DNA of 25,966 nt, taken from the IMG/VR virus record IMGVR_UViG_3300033148_001127, positions 1-25,966 of that record; one strand, written 5' to 3'. Positions 20,277 to 25,860 of the stretch are shown here, piece after piece. The DNA comes from a virus. A program made the position numbers and the translations under genes. A model generated the notes under the pieces. It saw only the letters and a program-made list of their open reading frames with translations, ran no database searches and had not been told where the DNA came from. How positions within the stretch are numbered: position 1 is the first letter of the stretch; every line of letters starts with the position of its first letter.

Positions 20277-20711
20277 TTGAACAATGATTACCTTAAATAT
20301 TGGAGAGTTATACGTCAGTACATAAAAGTTAAATACGGACTAACTCAATCCGACCTTGATATTATATTATTCCTGAACTCTGAAGGATATTTTGATAAAG
20401 ATAAATTCAGTGAGTTTGATAGCATCCTGTCTTGGGATGAACAAAGATTTAATAAACTACTTCGTGATGGATGGATTGAAGTGTTCAGAAAAAGAAAAGG
20501 TAAGGTGAAGGGGTTGTATATGTTGTCATACAAATCAAAAAGAGTTATAACCTCTATCTATAAAAAACTAAATGGCGAAGAGTTACCTACCTCGCCATCA
20601 CAGAATCCTATGTTTCTTAAGAACGTGTCTTACTCAGACAAACAATACAGAAAAGCTATTATGAATATGAATGAGTTTATAAGACAACAACGACATCTCT
20701 CTGCTGAATAA
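20277..20711 (+). CDS. Winged-helix transcription-regulator-like protein (144 aa)
   Basis: Residues about 15-105 read as a winged helix: KYGLTQSDLDIILFLNSEGY, FDKDKFSEF, SWDEQRFNKLLRDGWIEVFR (recognition helix then wing), KRKGKVKGLYMLSYKSKRVI. This is MarR/PadR-like in layout; I recall very similar proteins next to virion accessory genes in marine Bacteroidota phages. A helical tail follows (QNPMFLKNVSYSDKQYRKAI). It is transcribed rightward from the palindromic divergent promoter and its last 35 bases overlap the 3' end of groES on the other strand, so the two transcripts would converge. It is a good candidate for controlling the late genes, by inference from position only. Confidence 0.6.
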   Translation: MNNDYLKYWRVIRQYIKVKYGLTQSDLDIILFLNSEGYFDKDKFSEFDSILSWDEQRFNKLLRDGWIEVFRKRKGKVKGLYMLSYKSKRVITSIYKKLNGEELPTSPSQNPMFLKNVSYSDKQYRKAIMNMNEFIRQQRHLSAE

Positions 20712-20934
20712 TCGTGCACGACTCTCCATCTATTACAAGAGTATACGCTTGTCTTGAATCGTAATATATCACATCACCTTCTTTAATGACTGTGACATCA
20801 GAACCCGGCAAAACTACTTTGCCTTTATGGTATCGCATATCTTTTGCGTCTTCATTAGATAATAACAATCCACTGTCTGTTGTTATCTCCTCATCAATCT
20901 TATGAATAATTAAGTTTGTTCCTATTGCTTTCAT
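20677..20934 (-). CDS. groES: Co-chaperonin GroES (85 aa)
   Basis: Lid of the GroEL folding chamber. Compact 85-residue version (bacterial GroES is about 95). MKAIGTNLIIHKIDEE is the first strand; the mobile loop runs about 16-33 with the GroEL-binding hydrophobic triplet LLL in SGLLLS (GGIVLT in E. coli); GKVVLPGSD and IKEGDVIYYDSRQAYTLVID form the barrel; IIQQRDVVVVL closes it. It lies downstream of groEL, overlapping its stop by four bases, the reverse of the bacterial groES-groEL order. Its 3' end overlaps the convergent winged-helix gene by 35 bases. Plausibly tailored to the phage GroEL. Confidence 0.88.
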   Translation of the reverse strand: MKAIGTNLIIHKIDEEITTDSGLLLSNEDAKDMRYHKGKVVLPGSDVTVIKEGDVIYYDSRQAYTLVIDGESCTIIQQRDVVVVL

Positions 20935-22541
20935 TCTTTTGTTTCATAACTACGTGCCATAGTGACAATAGCGTTGGTTGATAAAATAGTTACTGCAACT
21001 GATACTGCATTCTGTAGAGCTTGTCTTGTTACTTTCACAGGGTCAATAACTCCAAGTGTCATTAAGTAACCGTACTTGTCTTTCTTTACATCATATCCCC
21101 ACATAGAACCTTTGCAGTCACTGTAAATTTCTTCAGCATCTAACCCTGCATTATCCAATATCTGATACAATGGTGCTTTAAGTGCGTTAGCCAAAATTGC
21201 GTAAGCAATTTTTTTCGCAGAATTTTTTTCAGCATTCTGTTTCATTTCATATGTCTTGTGCATATTGAATAGAGTCAATCCTCCACCGGGTAGTATTCCT
21301 TCCTCAAGTGCAGAGCGTACCGCACATACCGCATCATCAACTCGGTCATACAACTCTTTCTGCTCGAGGTCCGTGTTTCCACCTACATACACAACACCAA
21401 TTCCACCTGACAATGAAGCTATTCTTTGATTGATGAACTCTTTGTCCTCTTTACGTTTCGCATTTTTATGAGCATCCTGCAATTGAGATACTCGCTCCAA
21501 CACCTCTTCACTTGATTCTTGCTCATCTTTAACGATGACCGTTGAGTCACGACTAACTATCACCTTAGCACAGTGACCCAAATCGTTGAATGAAATCAAA
21601 CTCAAATCATCGCCTGTCTTCTCACTGAAGTATGTGGCACCCACGCTTATTGCAATATCTTGCATCAGCTCGTGCTGACGATATCCGAAGTCGGGTGGAT
21701 TGATAGTACATATCTTCAGTCCATTCTTAATTACGTTAGCTGCCAATGTATTTGTTACATTGGTTGAGGTTGGTGCTATAATTAATAGCTTCTTACCCTC
21801 TTGTATGATTGGTTTTAGAATATTCTCAATCTGTAGTATGTTATTTATCTCGGTATCACATACAAGTACATAAGTGTCTTCAAAGACACATTCGTCACGT
21901 TTTTGGTCGTTGATGAATAATGTGGATGCGTATCCTCTTTTTATCTTAATACCTTTGGTGGTCTCATAGTATGTGGATGAGGTCTTACTTTTCTCAACTG
22001 TCACTACACCATCTTTACCTACACTTTCGTAGACCTCCGCTATGATGCCGCCAATATGTGCGTCATTGTTCGCTGAGATAATGGCAACGTCACGCATTCT
22101 CTTTTCGTCTAACTTCTTGCCTTTAACTTTTAACTGCTTTGCTATCTCTTTCGTCTCACTAACTAAATGTCGCAGGACTTCTGTTCGGTTGACACTGTCA
22201 TCCATAATCTCTGTACCGGCATTGACCAATGCCTCCGCTAAAACAATAGCCGTAGTTGTTCCGTCACCTGCTGATGATGCAGTACGGTCTGCTGCCTCCT
22301 TCATCATACGAACCGCAAGGTTCTCTACAGGGTCCATAAGTGAAATTGATTTAGCTACTGTTACACCATCCTTAGTCACGGTGATTCCGTGTAGATGTTC
22401 AGGTGACTCAATGAGTACCGTGTTACCTCGTGGTCCAAGAGTTGACTTGACCGCATTGGCGATTTTGTTTATACCACTAATTAGTTTGTTACGACCTTCA
22501 TCAGAAAAGTGAAGTTCTTTTGGCGTGAATCCATTTTGCAT
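20931..22541 (-). CDS. groEL: Chaperonin GroEL (536 aa)
   Basis: ATP-driven folding ring, near full length (E. coli 548 aa). Conserved ATP-site residues are visible: D58 in TKDGVTVA, D93 in AGDGTTTA, the catalytic D403 in RVDDAVCAVR, and GGG at 419-421; GVIDPVKVTRQALQNAVSVA near the end is the usual equatorial motif. The C-terminal GGM tail is missing (ends ARSYETKE), which changes the chamber floor. Composition is close to the plus-strand genes rather than to the AT-rich structural genes, suggesting different codon preference or later acquisition (by eye). Its promoter box is at 22567-22574. Codons around 219-223 carry one copy of the six-copy palindrome. Probable clients are capsid and other phage proteins (inference). 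Confidence 0.95.
   Translation of the reverse strand: MQNGFTPKELHFSDEGRNKLISGINKIANAVKSTLGPRGNTVLIESPEHLHGITVTKDGVTVAKSISLMDPVENLAVRMMKEAADRTASSAGDGTTTAIVLAEALVNAGTEIMDDSVNRTEVLRHLVSETKEIAKQLKVKGKKLDEKRMRDVAIISANNDAHIGGIIAEVYESVGKDGVVTVEKSKTSSTYYETTKGIKIKRGYASTLFINDQKRDECVFEDTYVLVCDTEINNILQIENILKPIIQEGKKLLIIAPTSTNVTNTLAANVIKNGLKICTINPPDFGYRQHELMQDIAISVGATYFSEKTGDDLSLISFNDLGHCAKVIVSRDSTVIVKDEQESSEEVLERVSQLQDAHKNAKRKEDKEFINQRIASLSGGIGVVYVGGNTDLEQKELYDRVDDAVCAVRSALEEGILPGGGLTLFNMHKTYEMKQNAEKNSAKKIAYAILANALKAPLYQILDNAGLDAEEIYSDCKGSMWGYDVKKDKYGYLMTLGVIDPVKVTRQALQNAVSVAVTILSTNAIVTMARSYETKE
21874..21889 (+). repeat. GTGTCTTCAAAGACAC palindrome, copy 3 (inside groEL)
   Basis: Exact 16-base match on the plus strand, which is antisense to groEL; the coding strand reads the reverse complement through codons for Cys-Val-Phe-Glu-Asp-Thr. 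So unlike copies 1, 2, 5 and 6 it is not in sense orientation, and it encodes a different peptide from the terL copy. Confidence 0.95.
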
Positions 22542-22566
22542 ATTATATTTGATTTAATTACTTTAG

Positions 22567-22574
22567 CAAAGGTA
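22567..22574 (-). promoter_or_regulatory. Promoter -7 box for groEL-groES
   Basis: The minus strand reads TACCTTTG followed by CTAA, matching TAnnTTTG, 26 bases upstream of the groEL ATG. The surrounding TTACCTTTG-CTAAAGTAA is a near palindrome, like the divergent promoter at 20238, and may also serve the plus-strand gene at 22591. Confidence 0.65.
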
Positions 22575-22590
22575 AAAAATTTTTTTTAAT

Positions 22591-22737
22591 ATGAACGATT
22601 GGCAACTCACAATACAGTTCCATTTCCCGCACGATAGATTAGCACTTGGTTGGGAAGTAATGCACCCCGATAAAGAACATAACTACTACACATTCAGAGT
22701 GTATTTGTTTATAGCAACACTCACACTTGACATTTAA
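22591..22737 (+). CDS. Tiny conserved phage protein (48 aa)
   Basis: Translates as MNDWQLTIQFHFPHDRLALG, WEVMHPDKEHNYYTFRVYLF, IATLTLDI. I recall this MNDWQLTIQFHFPHDRLALGW start from small plus-oriented genes in crAss-like and marine Bacteroidota phages, function unknown. The C-terminal end is hydrophobic (FRVYLFIATLTLDI) and may touch a membrane or another protein. It is divergent to groEL, sharing a 49-base A/T-rich gap. Confidence 0.7.
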   Translation: MNDWQLTIQFHFPHDRLALGWEVMHPDKEHNYYTFRVYLFIATLTLDI

Positions 22738-22934
22738 TGTCGACTTTTGTGCTCCCTATACTACTACTACTACCTCCTTATTAATACTGTAACTCTTATA
22801 TACGAGGCTCTAAACTTAACATTTCAACATATTTTAATCTAACTAACTGATTATCAATAGATTAACTAATTTAAAGTCAACATAAAGTTAACATAAGGTC
22901 AACATAATTAAATAATAGTCAGCATAATATGGGT
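22738..22934. other. A/T-rich non-coding gap with iteron cluster
   Basis: No convincing reading frame. Holds a short ACT trinucleotide run near 22758-22773, a TTAACATTTCAACAT stretch near 22814-22829, a variable AT-rich stretch, and then the GTCAACATAA iterons (separate entry). It lies between the tiny plus gene at 22591 and the terminator at 22935. Candidate replication or control region. Confidence 0.6.
22876..22927 (+). repeat. Four GTCAACATAA-type iterons
   Basis: GTCAACATAA at 22876-22885, GTTAACATAA at 22887-22896, GTCAACATAA at 22898-22907, GTCAGCATAA at 22918-22927. The first three follow an 11-bp period (about one helical turn) and the fourth is 20 bp on. Two looser TTAACAT/TCAACAT elements lie about 60 bases upstream. 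Repeats at one-turn spacing on one face of AT-rich non-coding DNA are typical of initiator or repressor binding arrays. Confidence 0.75.
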
Positions 22935-22963
22935 ATAAAAAAAGGGAACCGAGAGGCTCCCTT
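22935..22963 (-). terminator. Intrinsic terminator after the 67-aa gene
   Basis: On the minus strand AAGGGAGCC, loop TCTC, GGTTCCCTT (one G-T pair) forms a 9-bp stem followed by seven T. It lies downstream of the stop at 23004 and faces the iterons, so it insulates them from leftward transcription. Confidence 0.85.
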
Positions 22964-23003
22964 CTTCAATCAAACATCAAACACTATAAATTAATAGACA
23001 CAC

Positions 23004-23207
23004 TTATAGTTTCTTAAAGAGGTCAATGTTAGCATTGGCTAATTCATTTCCCTCAGCAATCATTCGAACCTTCTTAGCTCTCTTGATTGAGTTCTTCATA
23101 TTGATGAGTTTAGTCAAACCCATCTCAGGCTCAGGTGCGTTATTGATTAAACGACCATCCTTCATATCGTATCCCATCATTGACGGTGGTATATTAAAAT
23201 GCTTCAT
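23004..23207 (-). CDS. Small phage protein (67 aa)
   Basis: MKHFNIPPSMMGYDMKDGRL, INNAPEPEMGLTKLINMKNS, then a basic helix IKRAKKVRMIAEGNELANAN. No known family, but its own promoter box (23224-23231), 16-base leader and strong terminator (22935-22963) make it a monocistronic unit in the control region. This isolation suggests separate, perhaps high, expression. Role unknown. Confidence 0.65.
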   Translation of the reverse strand: MKHFNIPPSMMGYDMKDGRLINNAPEPEMGLTKLINMKNSIKRAKKVRMIAEGNELANANIDLFKKL

Positions 23208-23223
23208 AATAAATATCTTTCTA

Positions 23224-23231
23224 CAAAGATA
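23224..23231 (-). promoter_or_regulatory. Promoter -7 box for the 67-aa gene
   Basis: The minus strand reads TATCTTTG followed by TAGA, matching TAnnTTTG, 16 bases upstream of the ATG at 23207. Confidence 0.65.
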
Positions 23232-23499
23232 GTAAATTTTTATTAGATATATGGGGGTTGAAGGTCCCCCCCCACCCTACGCCACCGACCCACGTCCGGA
23301 AACCGATTTTTTTTTGCAGGGGGGGTTGTCGTTTTTATTCTTGCGGTTCTGATTTTTTTGCCTTTTTTTTTAGCTATTCCGCACCACCTATGCACCCCCT
23401 ATGCACCACACCCATACCGCATCACGTTGCACGTTCCCCGTACCCCGATAACCTTCCCCCGTCACACCTTCCCCCGTACCCGTTACACCCAAAGACAAA

Positions 23500-23515
23500 G
23501 TGTCTTCAAAGACAC
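23500..23515 (+). repeat. GTGTCTTCAAAGACAC palindrome, copy 4 (control region)
   Basis: Exact match on the plus strand, at the boundary between the C-rich tract and the A-rich leader of the rightward operon. Not next to a stop codon, so terminator function alone does not explain this copy. Confidence 0.95.
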
Positions 23516-23657
23516 AGACATACAGAGATATGCTTTAACCACACCCCAACGTAAATTACCCCTAAACAAATCACACTGAACAAAAGCCACGTAACTTGTT
23601 GATTTACAGAGTAAAAAAAAGAAATGAACATAAAATGAAAAAAAATAAAACAAAACC

Positions 23658-23687
23658 TTTGGAAATCCATTATTTAGACGTATATTG
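23658..23687 (+). promoter_or_regulatory. Candidate promoter of the rightward operon
   Basis: TTTG at 23658-23661, 19 bases, then TATATTG at 23681-23687, close to the Bacteroidota TTTG-n-TAnnTTTG layout but with an imperfect -7 box. A roughly 55-base A-rich leader follows before the ATG at 23749. The imperfect box suggests weaker or regulated use, or recognition by a different sigma factor. Confidence 0.4.
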
Positions 23688-23748
23688 CACACTGAATGAA
23701 CGAGGAATAGTCCTCAATTAAACGTAAACAATTAAAAATCAGTAAGTT

Positions 23749-24381
23749 ATGACACATTTAATGCAAATCGAGGCAGACTTTTTAGCATCTGCCGAAGTAC
23801 GAGAAAGTTTAAACTTTCAATCAATTTTCAATCTTCAATCTGAAGTATCAGATGCGAAGAAGAGCAAGTTCGAGAAGTCGCTCAAGTTAGCGAAGTTAGT
23901 TCACCAATCGTTCAATTGGTTTGACAAAGAAGAGACCAAAGTTCTTATGGAAGAGAACGGAGTCGAATGGAGTTCAAAAGAGATGTTCATCAACAGAGTA
24001 TTTGGGTGGCAAAAGTCGTTCGGATACAAGATGAACAAAGTCGGTAAGTTAGCGACAGAGAATGCTCAAGTAGTGACGAAGTTCAAGAGAAAGTGTACTG
24101 CTCTTGAGAACAATGGCGAAGATGCCAAGAGAACAATCGAAGAGTTATTGAAGTTCGCTAATGCCGAAGAGAATGGTGAAGAGACATCAGTAGCAAGAGA
24201 GAAAACCTTTGCAACATTCAGCATCGCAAAGAATGGTCTCAATGGCGATAGCGGTTACTCTGTAAGGTTGACCGAAAGCGGTGTGAAAGTTAGCGGTGCA
24301 GTCGAAGACGAGAACATCCAAAGCAAAATTGACGTTTTGTTTATTTCGTTATTTAATCAGTTAGAACAAATCAATTCATAA
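23749..24381 (+). CDS. Unknown charged helical protein (210 aa)
   Basis: I do not recognise the family. Residues about 1-110 are mostly helical and Lys/Glu-rich (SDAKKSKFEKSLKLAKLVHQ; KMNKVGKLATENAQVVTKFK), about 110-145 acidic, and about 150-195 beta-like (FATFSIAKNGLNGDSGYSVR; LTESGVKVSGAVEDENIQSK) before a helical end FISLFNQLEQINS. No signal, membrane or catalytic motif. First gene of the rightward operon, followed three bases after the stop by a copy of the palindrome. Base use is visibly higher in G/C third positions than the leftward genes. Confidence 0.65.
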   Translation: MTHLMQIEADFLASAEVRESLNFQSIFNLQSEVSDAKKSKFEKSLKLAKLVHQSFNWFDKEETKVLMEENGVEWSSKEMFINRVFGWQKSFGYKMNKVGKLATENAQVVTKFKRKCTALENNGEDAKRTIEELLKFANAEENGEETSVAREKTFATFSIAKNGLNGDSGYSVRLTESGVKVSGAVEDENIQSKIDVLFISLFNQLEQINS

Positions 24382-24384
24382 TCA

Positions 24385-24400
24385 GTGTCTTCAAAGACAC
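24385..24400 (+). repeat. GTGTCTTCAAAGACAC palindrome, copy 5 (before the amidoligase-like gene)
   Basis: Exact match on the plus (sense) strand starting three bases after the stop of the 210-aa gene; the hairpin extends to AGTGTCT/AGACACT with loop TCAA. No T-run follows, so it is not a normal intrinsic terminator; it may act as a transcript 3' end or RNA-processing element. Confidence 0.95.
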
Positions 24401-24419
24401 TACAAAAACGTAGCACAAA

Positions 24420-25421
24420 ATGAGAAATTTATCAAACATCGGAGTAGAGTTCACTAACACCAACGACTATGGTCGTGGCGAAGTTCAATCCTACCACTGC
24501 AAACCAAGTCCAATCTTCCGCACCAAAGCACAACAGATGGACATCAATGGTCTCAAATCAGAAGACCGAAGAAACATCATCATAGATGGTGACGAGTTCG
24601 AGAGCAAGTTCACAATCGGTTTCGAAATCGAGAAGACACGTCTTCACAGAGGAAGTGTCCAAGAATACCCACTATTCTGTGGGTTTGAGACCGATAGTTC
24701 TTGCGGTTATGAAGCGGTGACACACGTTCTACCATTGGTATCGAAGTCAATGTGGCGTACGAAAGTTTTCAATATGTTCGCTGAAGCGAAGTACATCATC
24801 GAGGACAGATATTCACCGAGTGACTATTCTTGTGGTGGTCACATCACAATCGGTGTCAATGGGATGAGCGGTGTTGAGTTGATGAACAGAGTACGTGAGA
24901 ATAGCGGTATCATCTTTTCTATATTCCGTAAGCGACTTATGAACAGATATTGCAATGGTAACGTGATTATGAGTGAAGATAGCACAAGTTTCGGTGAGAA
25001 GTACGTTGTTGCAAAGCCGAATAGCAATTCACTTGAGTTCCGTATTCCAAGCAGAGTTACATCAGTGAAGCAGTTGATGAGAAGATACGAGTTGATGTAC
25101 GTTCTTCTTGACTTTTCAATCAACACACCGAATGCACGTAAATCAGTTCTGTACAATCGTTTGAAGCCAATCGTAGCATCAATGTACGAGCGTGATATGG
25201 ACAAGGTCAACAAGATTATGGAGTTGGCAAAACACTTTGACAAGTTCCTTAAAACCAAGAAAGTTGACCAAAACACTTGCGGTTGGCTCGAGGGTTGGTG
25301 GTCACGTAGCCGATGCAGAATGGGTAGCAAGAGAAGTTTATACAAGCGTAACTACAGACCATTGCTATCACAAGCACACTATGTGAATGAGTTTATGTCC
25401 AAGTGGCAAGGGTTAGTGTGA
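24420..25421 (+). CDS. Amidoligase-like (GCS/glutamine-synthetase-fold) enzyme (333 aa)
   Basis: Motifs fit the Amidoligase_2 COOH-NH2 ligase family: GFEIEK at 67-72 (paired Glu E69, E71), a D92-SSCGYE98 segment where E98 should be a metal ligand, CGGHITIG at 138-145 (H141), and SLEFRIPSR at 204-212 (E206, R208), which are the usual metal/ATP and substrate residues. The C-terminal 120 residues are helical and basic (SRSRCRMGSKRSLYKRNYRP). Such enzymes join an amine to a carboxylate using ATP; substrates in phages are unknown. It lies between palindrome copies 5 and 6, and the hammerhead ribozyme is 37 bases after its stop. A family match is a judgement from motifs only. Confidence 0.6.
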   Translation: MRNLSNIGVEFTNTNDYGRGEVQSYHCKPSPIFRTKAQQMDINGLKSEDRRNIIIDGDEFESKFTIGFEIEKTRLHRGSVQEYPLFCGFETDSSCGYEAVTHVLPLVSKSMWRTKVFNMFAEAKYIIEDRYSPSDYSCGGHITIGVNGMSGVELMNRVRENSGIIFSIFRKRLMNRYCNGNVIMSEDSTSFGEKYVVAKPNSNSLEFRIPSRVTSVKQLMRRYELMYVLLDFSINTPNARKSVLYNRLKPIVASMYERDMDKVNKIMELAKHFDKFLKTKKVDQNTCGWLEGWWSRSRCRMGSKRSLYKRNYRPLLSQAHYVNEFMSKWQGLV

Positions 25422-25435
25422 GTACTAATGGGGTA

Positions 25436-25451
25436 GTGTCTTCAAAGACAC
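25436..25451 (+). repeat. GTGTCTTCAAAGACAC palindrome, copy 6 (upstream of the ribozyme)
   Basis: Exact match on the plus strand. Flanks extend the stem to GGGG-TAGTGTCT / AGACACTA-(T)-CCCC with one bulge or wobble. It ends six bases before the hammerhead ribozyme, so the two form one compact RNA structure after the amidoligase-like gene. Confidence 0.95.
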
Positions 25452-25457
25452 TATCCC

Positions 25458-25506
25458 CTGTCCACAGGTGAGTGCCTGTGCTGATGAGTCCAAAAGGACG
25501 AAACAG
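25458..25506 (+). ncRNA. Type III hammerhead ribozyme (self-cleaving RNA)
   Basis: All core positions are present. Stem III: CTGT (25458-25461) pairs ACAG (25503-25506), including the U16.1-A15.1 pair. Cleavage site: the C at 25462 (position 17), with the cut between 25462 and 25463. Stem I: CACAGG (25463-25468), loop TGAGTG, CCTGTG (25475-25480). Core CTGATGA at 25481-25487. Stem II: GTCC (25488-25491), AAAA, GGAC (25496-25499). GAA at 25500-25502 then A15.1. Closed stems I and II with open stem III make it type III. Stem III is short (4 bp). It lies between the amidoligase-like gene and the 101-aa gene (start at 25528), in the sense direction, so it should cut the shared transcript between them. 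Confidence 0.92.
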
Positions 25507-25527
25507 AAACCTTAAAATAATAATGAA

Positions 25528-25833
25528 ATGGAATTAATTTTAAACAACATCGACATCAAATCGAAATTTGTAAATGACAAAAACGTTGAGGAAATCCTCA
25601 TCACTACTGACGCTGAAGCGTTCAGTACCCTAACCAATCACGAAGACTTTGAATGGAACAAGGTGGTTGAGTTCGGTATGAAACGAATTGTAGTATCACC
25701 TTTCTACTCAGAGTTCGAGTTGGTTGACTATGACAAGGTAACCGCAGTGTGCATCCGTTACAACAATGGGTTGTACGAAGACACAGAGTTGGTTGTAAAC
25801 CACAAAGAAGAATTACTAAACATCTTAAACTAA
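25528..25833 (+). CDS. Unknown small protein downstream of the ribozyme (101 aa)
   Basis: Acidic alpha/beta protein: MELILNNIDIKSKFVNDKNV, then ILITTDAEAFSTLTNHEDFE, WNKVVEFGMKRIVVSPFYSE, and a C-terminal strand-helix LVVNHKEELLNILN. I recognise no family. The ATG is 21 bases after the end of the hammerhead ribozyme, so after cleavage its mRNA would begin with a 5'-hydroxyl and the folded stem I-core-stem II leader. That leader may change mRNA lifetime or translation. No Shine-Dalgarno; the leader is A-rich. Confidence 0.65.
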   Translation: MELILNNIDIKSKFVNDKNVEEILITTDAEAFSTLTNHEDFEWNKVVEFGMKRIVVSPFYSEFELVDYDKVTAVCIRYNNGLYEDTELVVNHKEELLNILN

Positions 25834-25860
25834 TTTAATAACACATAAAATCAAACACAA

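Larger units (their letters stand above)
23232..23748. other. Non-coding switch region with strongly C-rich tract
   Basis: 517 bases without a credible gene where transcription changes from leftward to rightward. From about 23253 to 23490 the plus strand is extremely C-rich and G-poor compared with the AT-rich genome, with GGGGG/CCCCCCCC flanking 23253-23273, poly-T runs around 23310-23370, a pair of CTATGCACC repeats (near 23388 and 23399), and ACCTTCCCCCGT repeated at 23451-23462 and 23466-23477. On the minus strand this gives many G-runs, including four G4-5 runs between about 23436 and 23476. After a palindrome copy (23500) the sequence becomes A-rich up to the early promoter. A short hairpin (GAGGA 23702-23706 / TCCTC 23711-23715) lies in the leader. 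Confidence 0.7.

Noticed and set aside
22042-22512. 156-aa frame on the plus strand opposite groEL
   Set aside because: Mirror of the groEL reading frame (Ala/Ser/Leu-rich), without promoter or homology. Antisense shadow.
22758-22773. ACT trinucleotide run
   Set aside because: Only about five units; could vary by slippage but has no coding or regulatory context.
23258-23554. 98-aa open frame in the C-rich tract
   Set aside because: Starts at a TTG, Pro/His/Phe composition reflects the C- and T-runs, no promoter or coupling, and it crosses the palindrome copy. An artefact of low stop-codon density in C-rich DNA.
23690-23732. Hammerhead-like stretch CTGAATGA...GAGGA-ATAG-TCCTC...AAAC in the early leader
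   Set aside because: Core is CTGAATGA (one inserted A), there is no GAAA after the stem, and no partner for stem III. A small leader hairpin only.
24839-25345. 168-aa frame opposite the amidoligase-like gene
   Set aside because: Antisense shadow of a real coding region; no start context and leucine-rich mirror composition.
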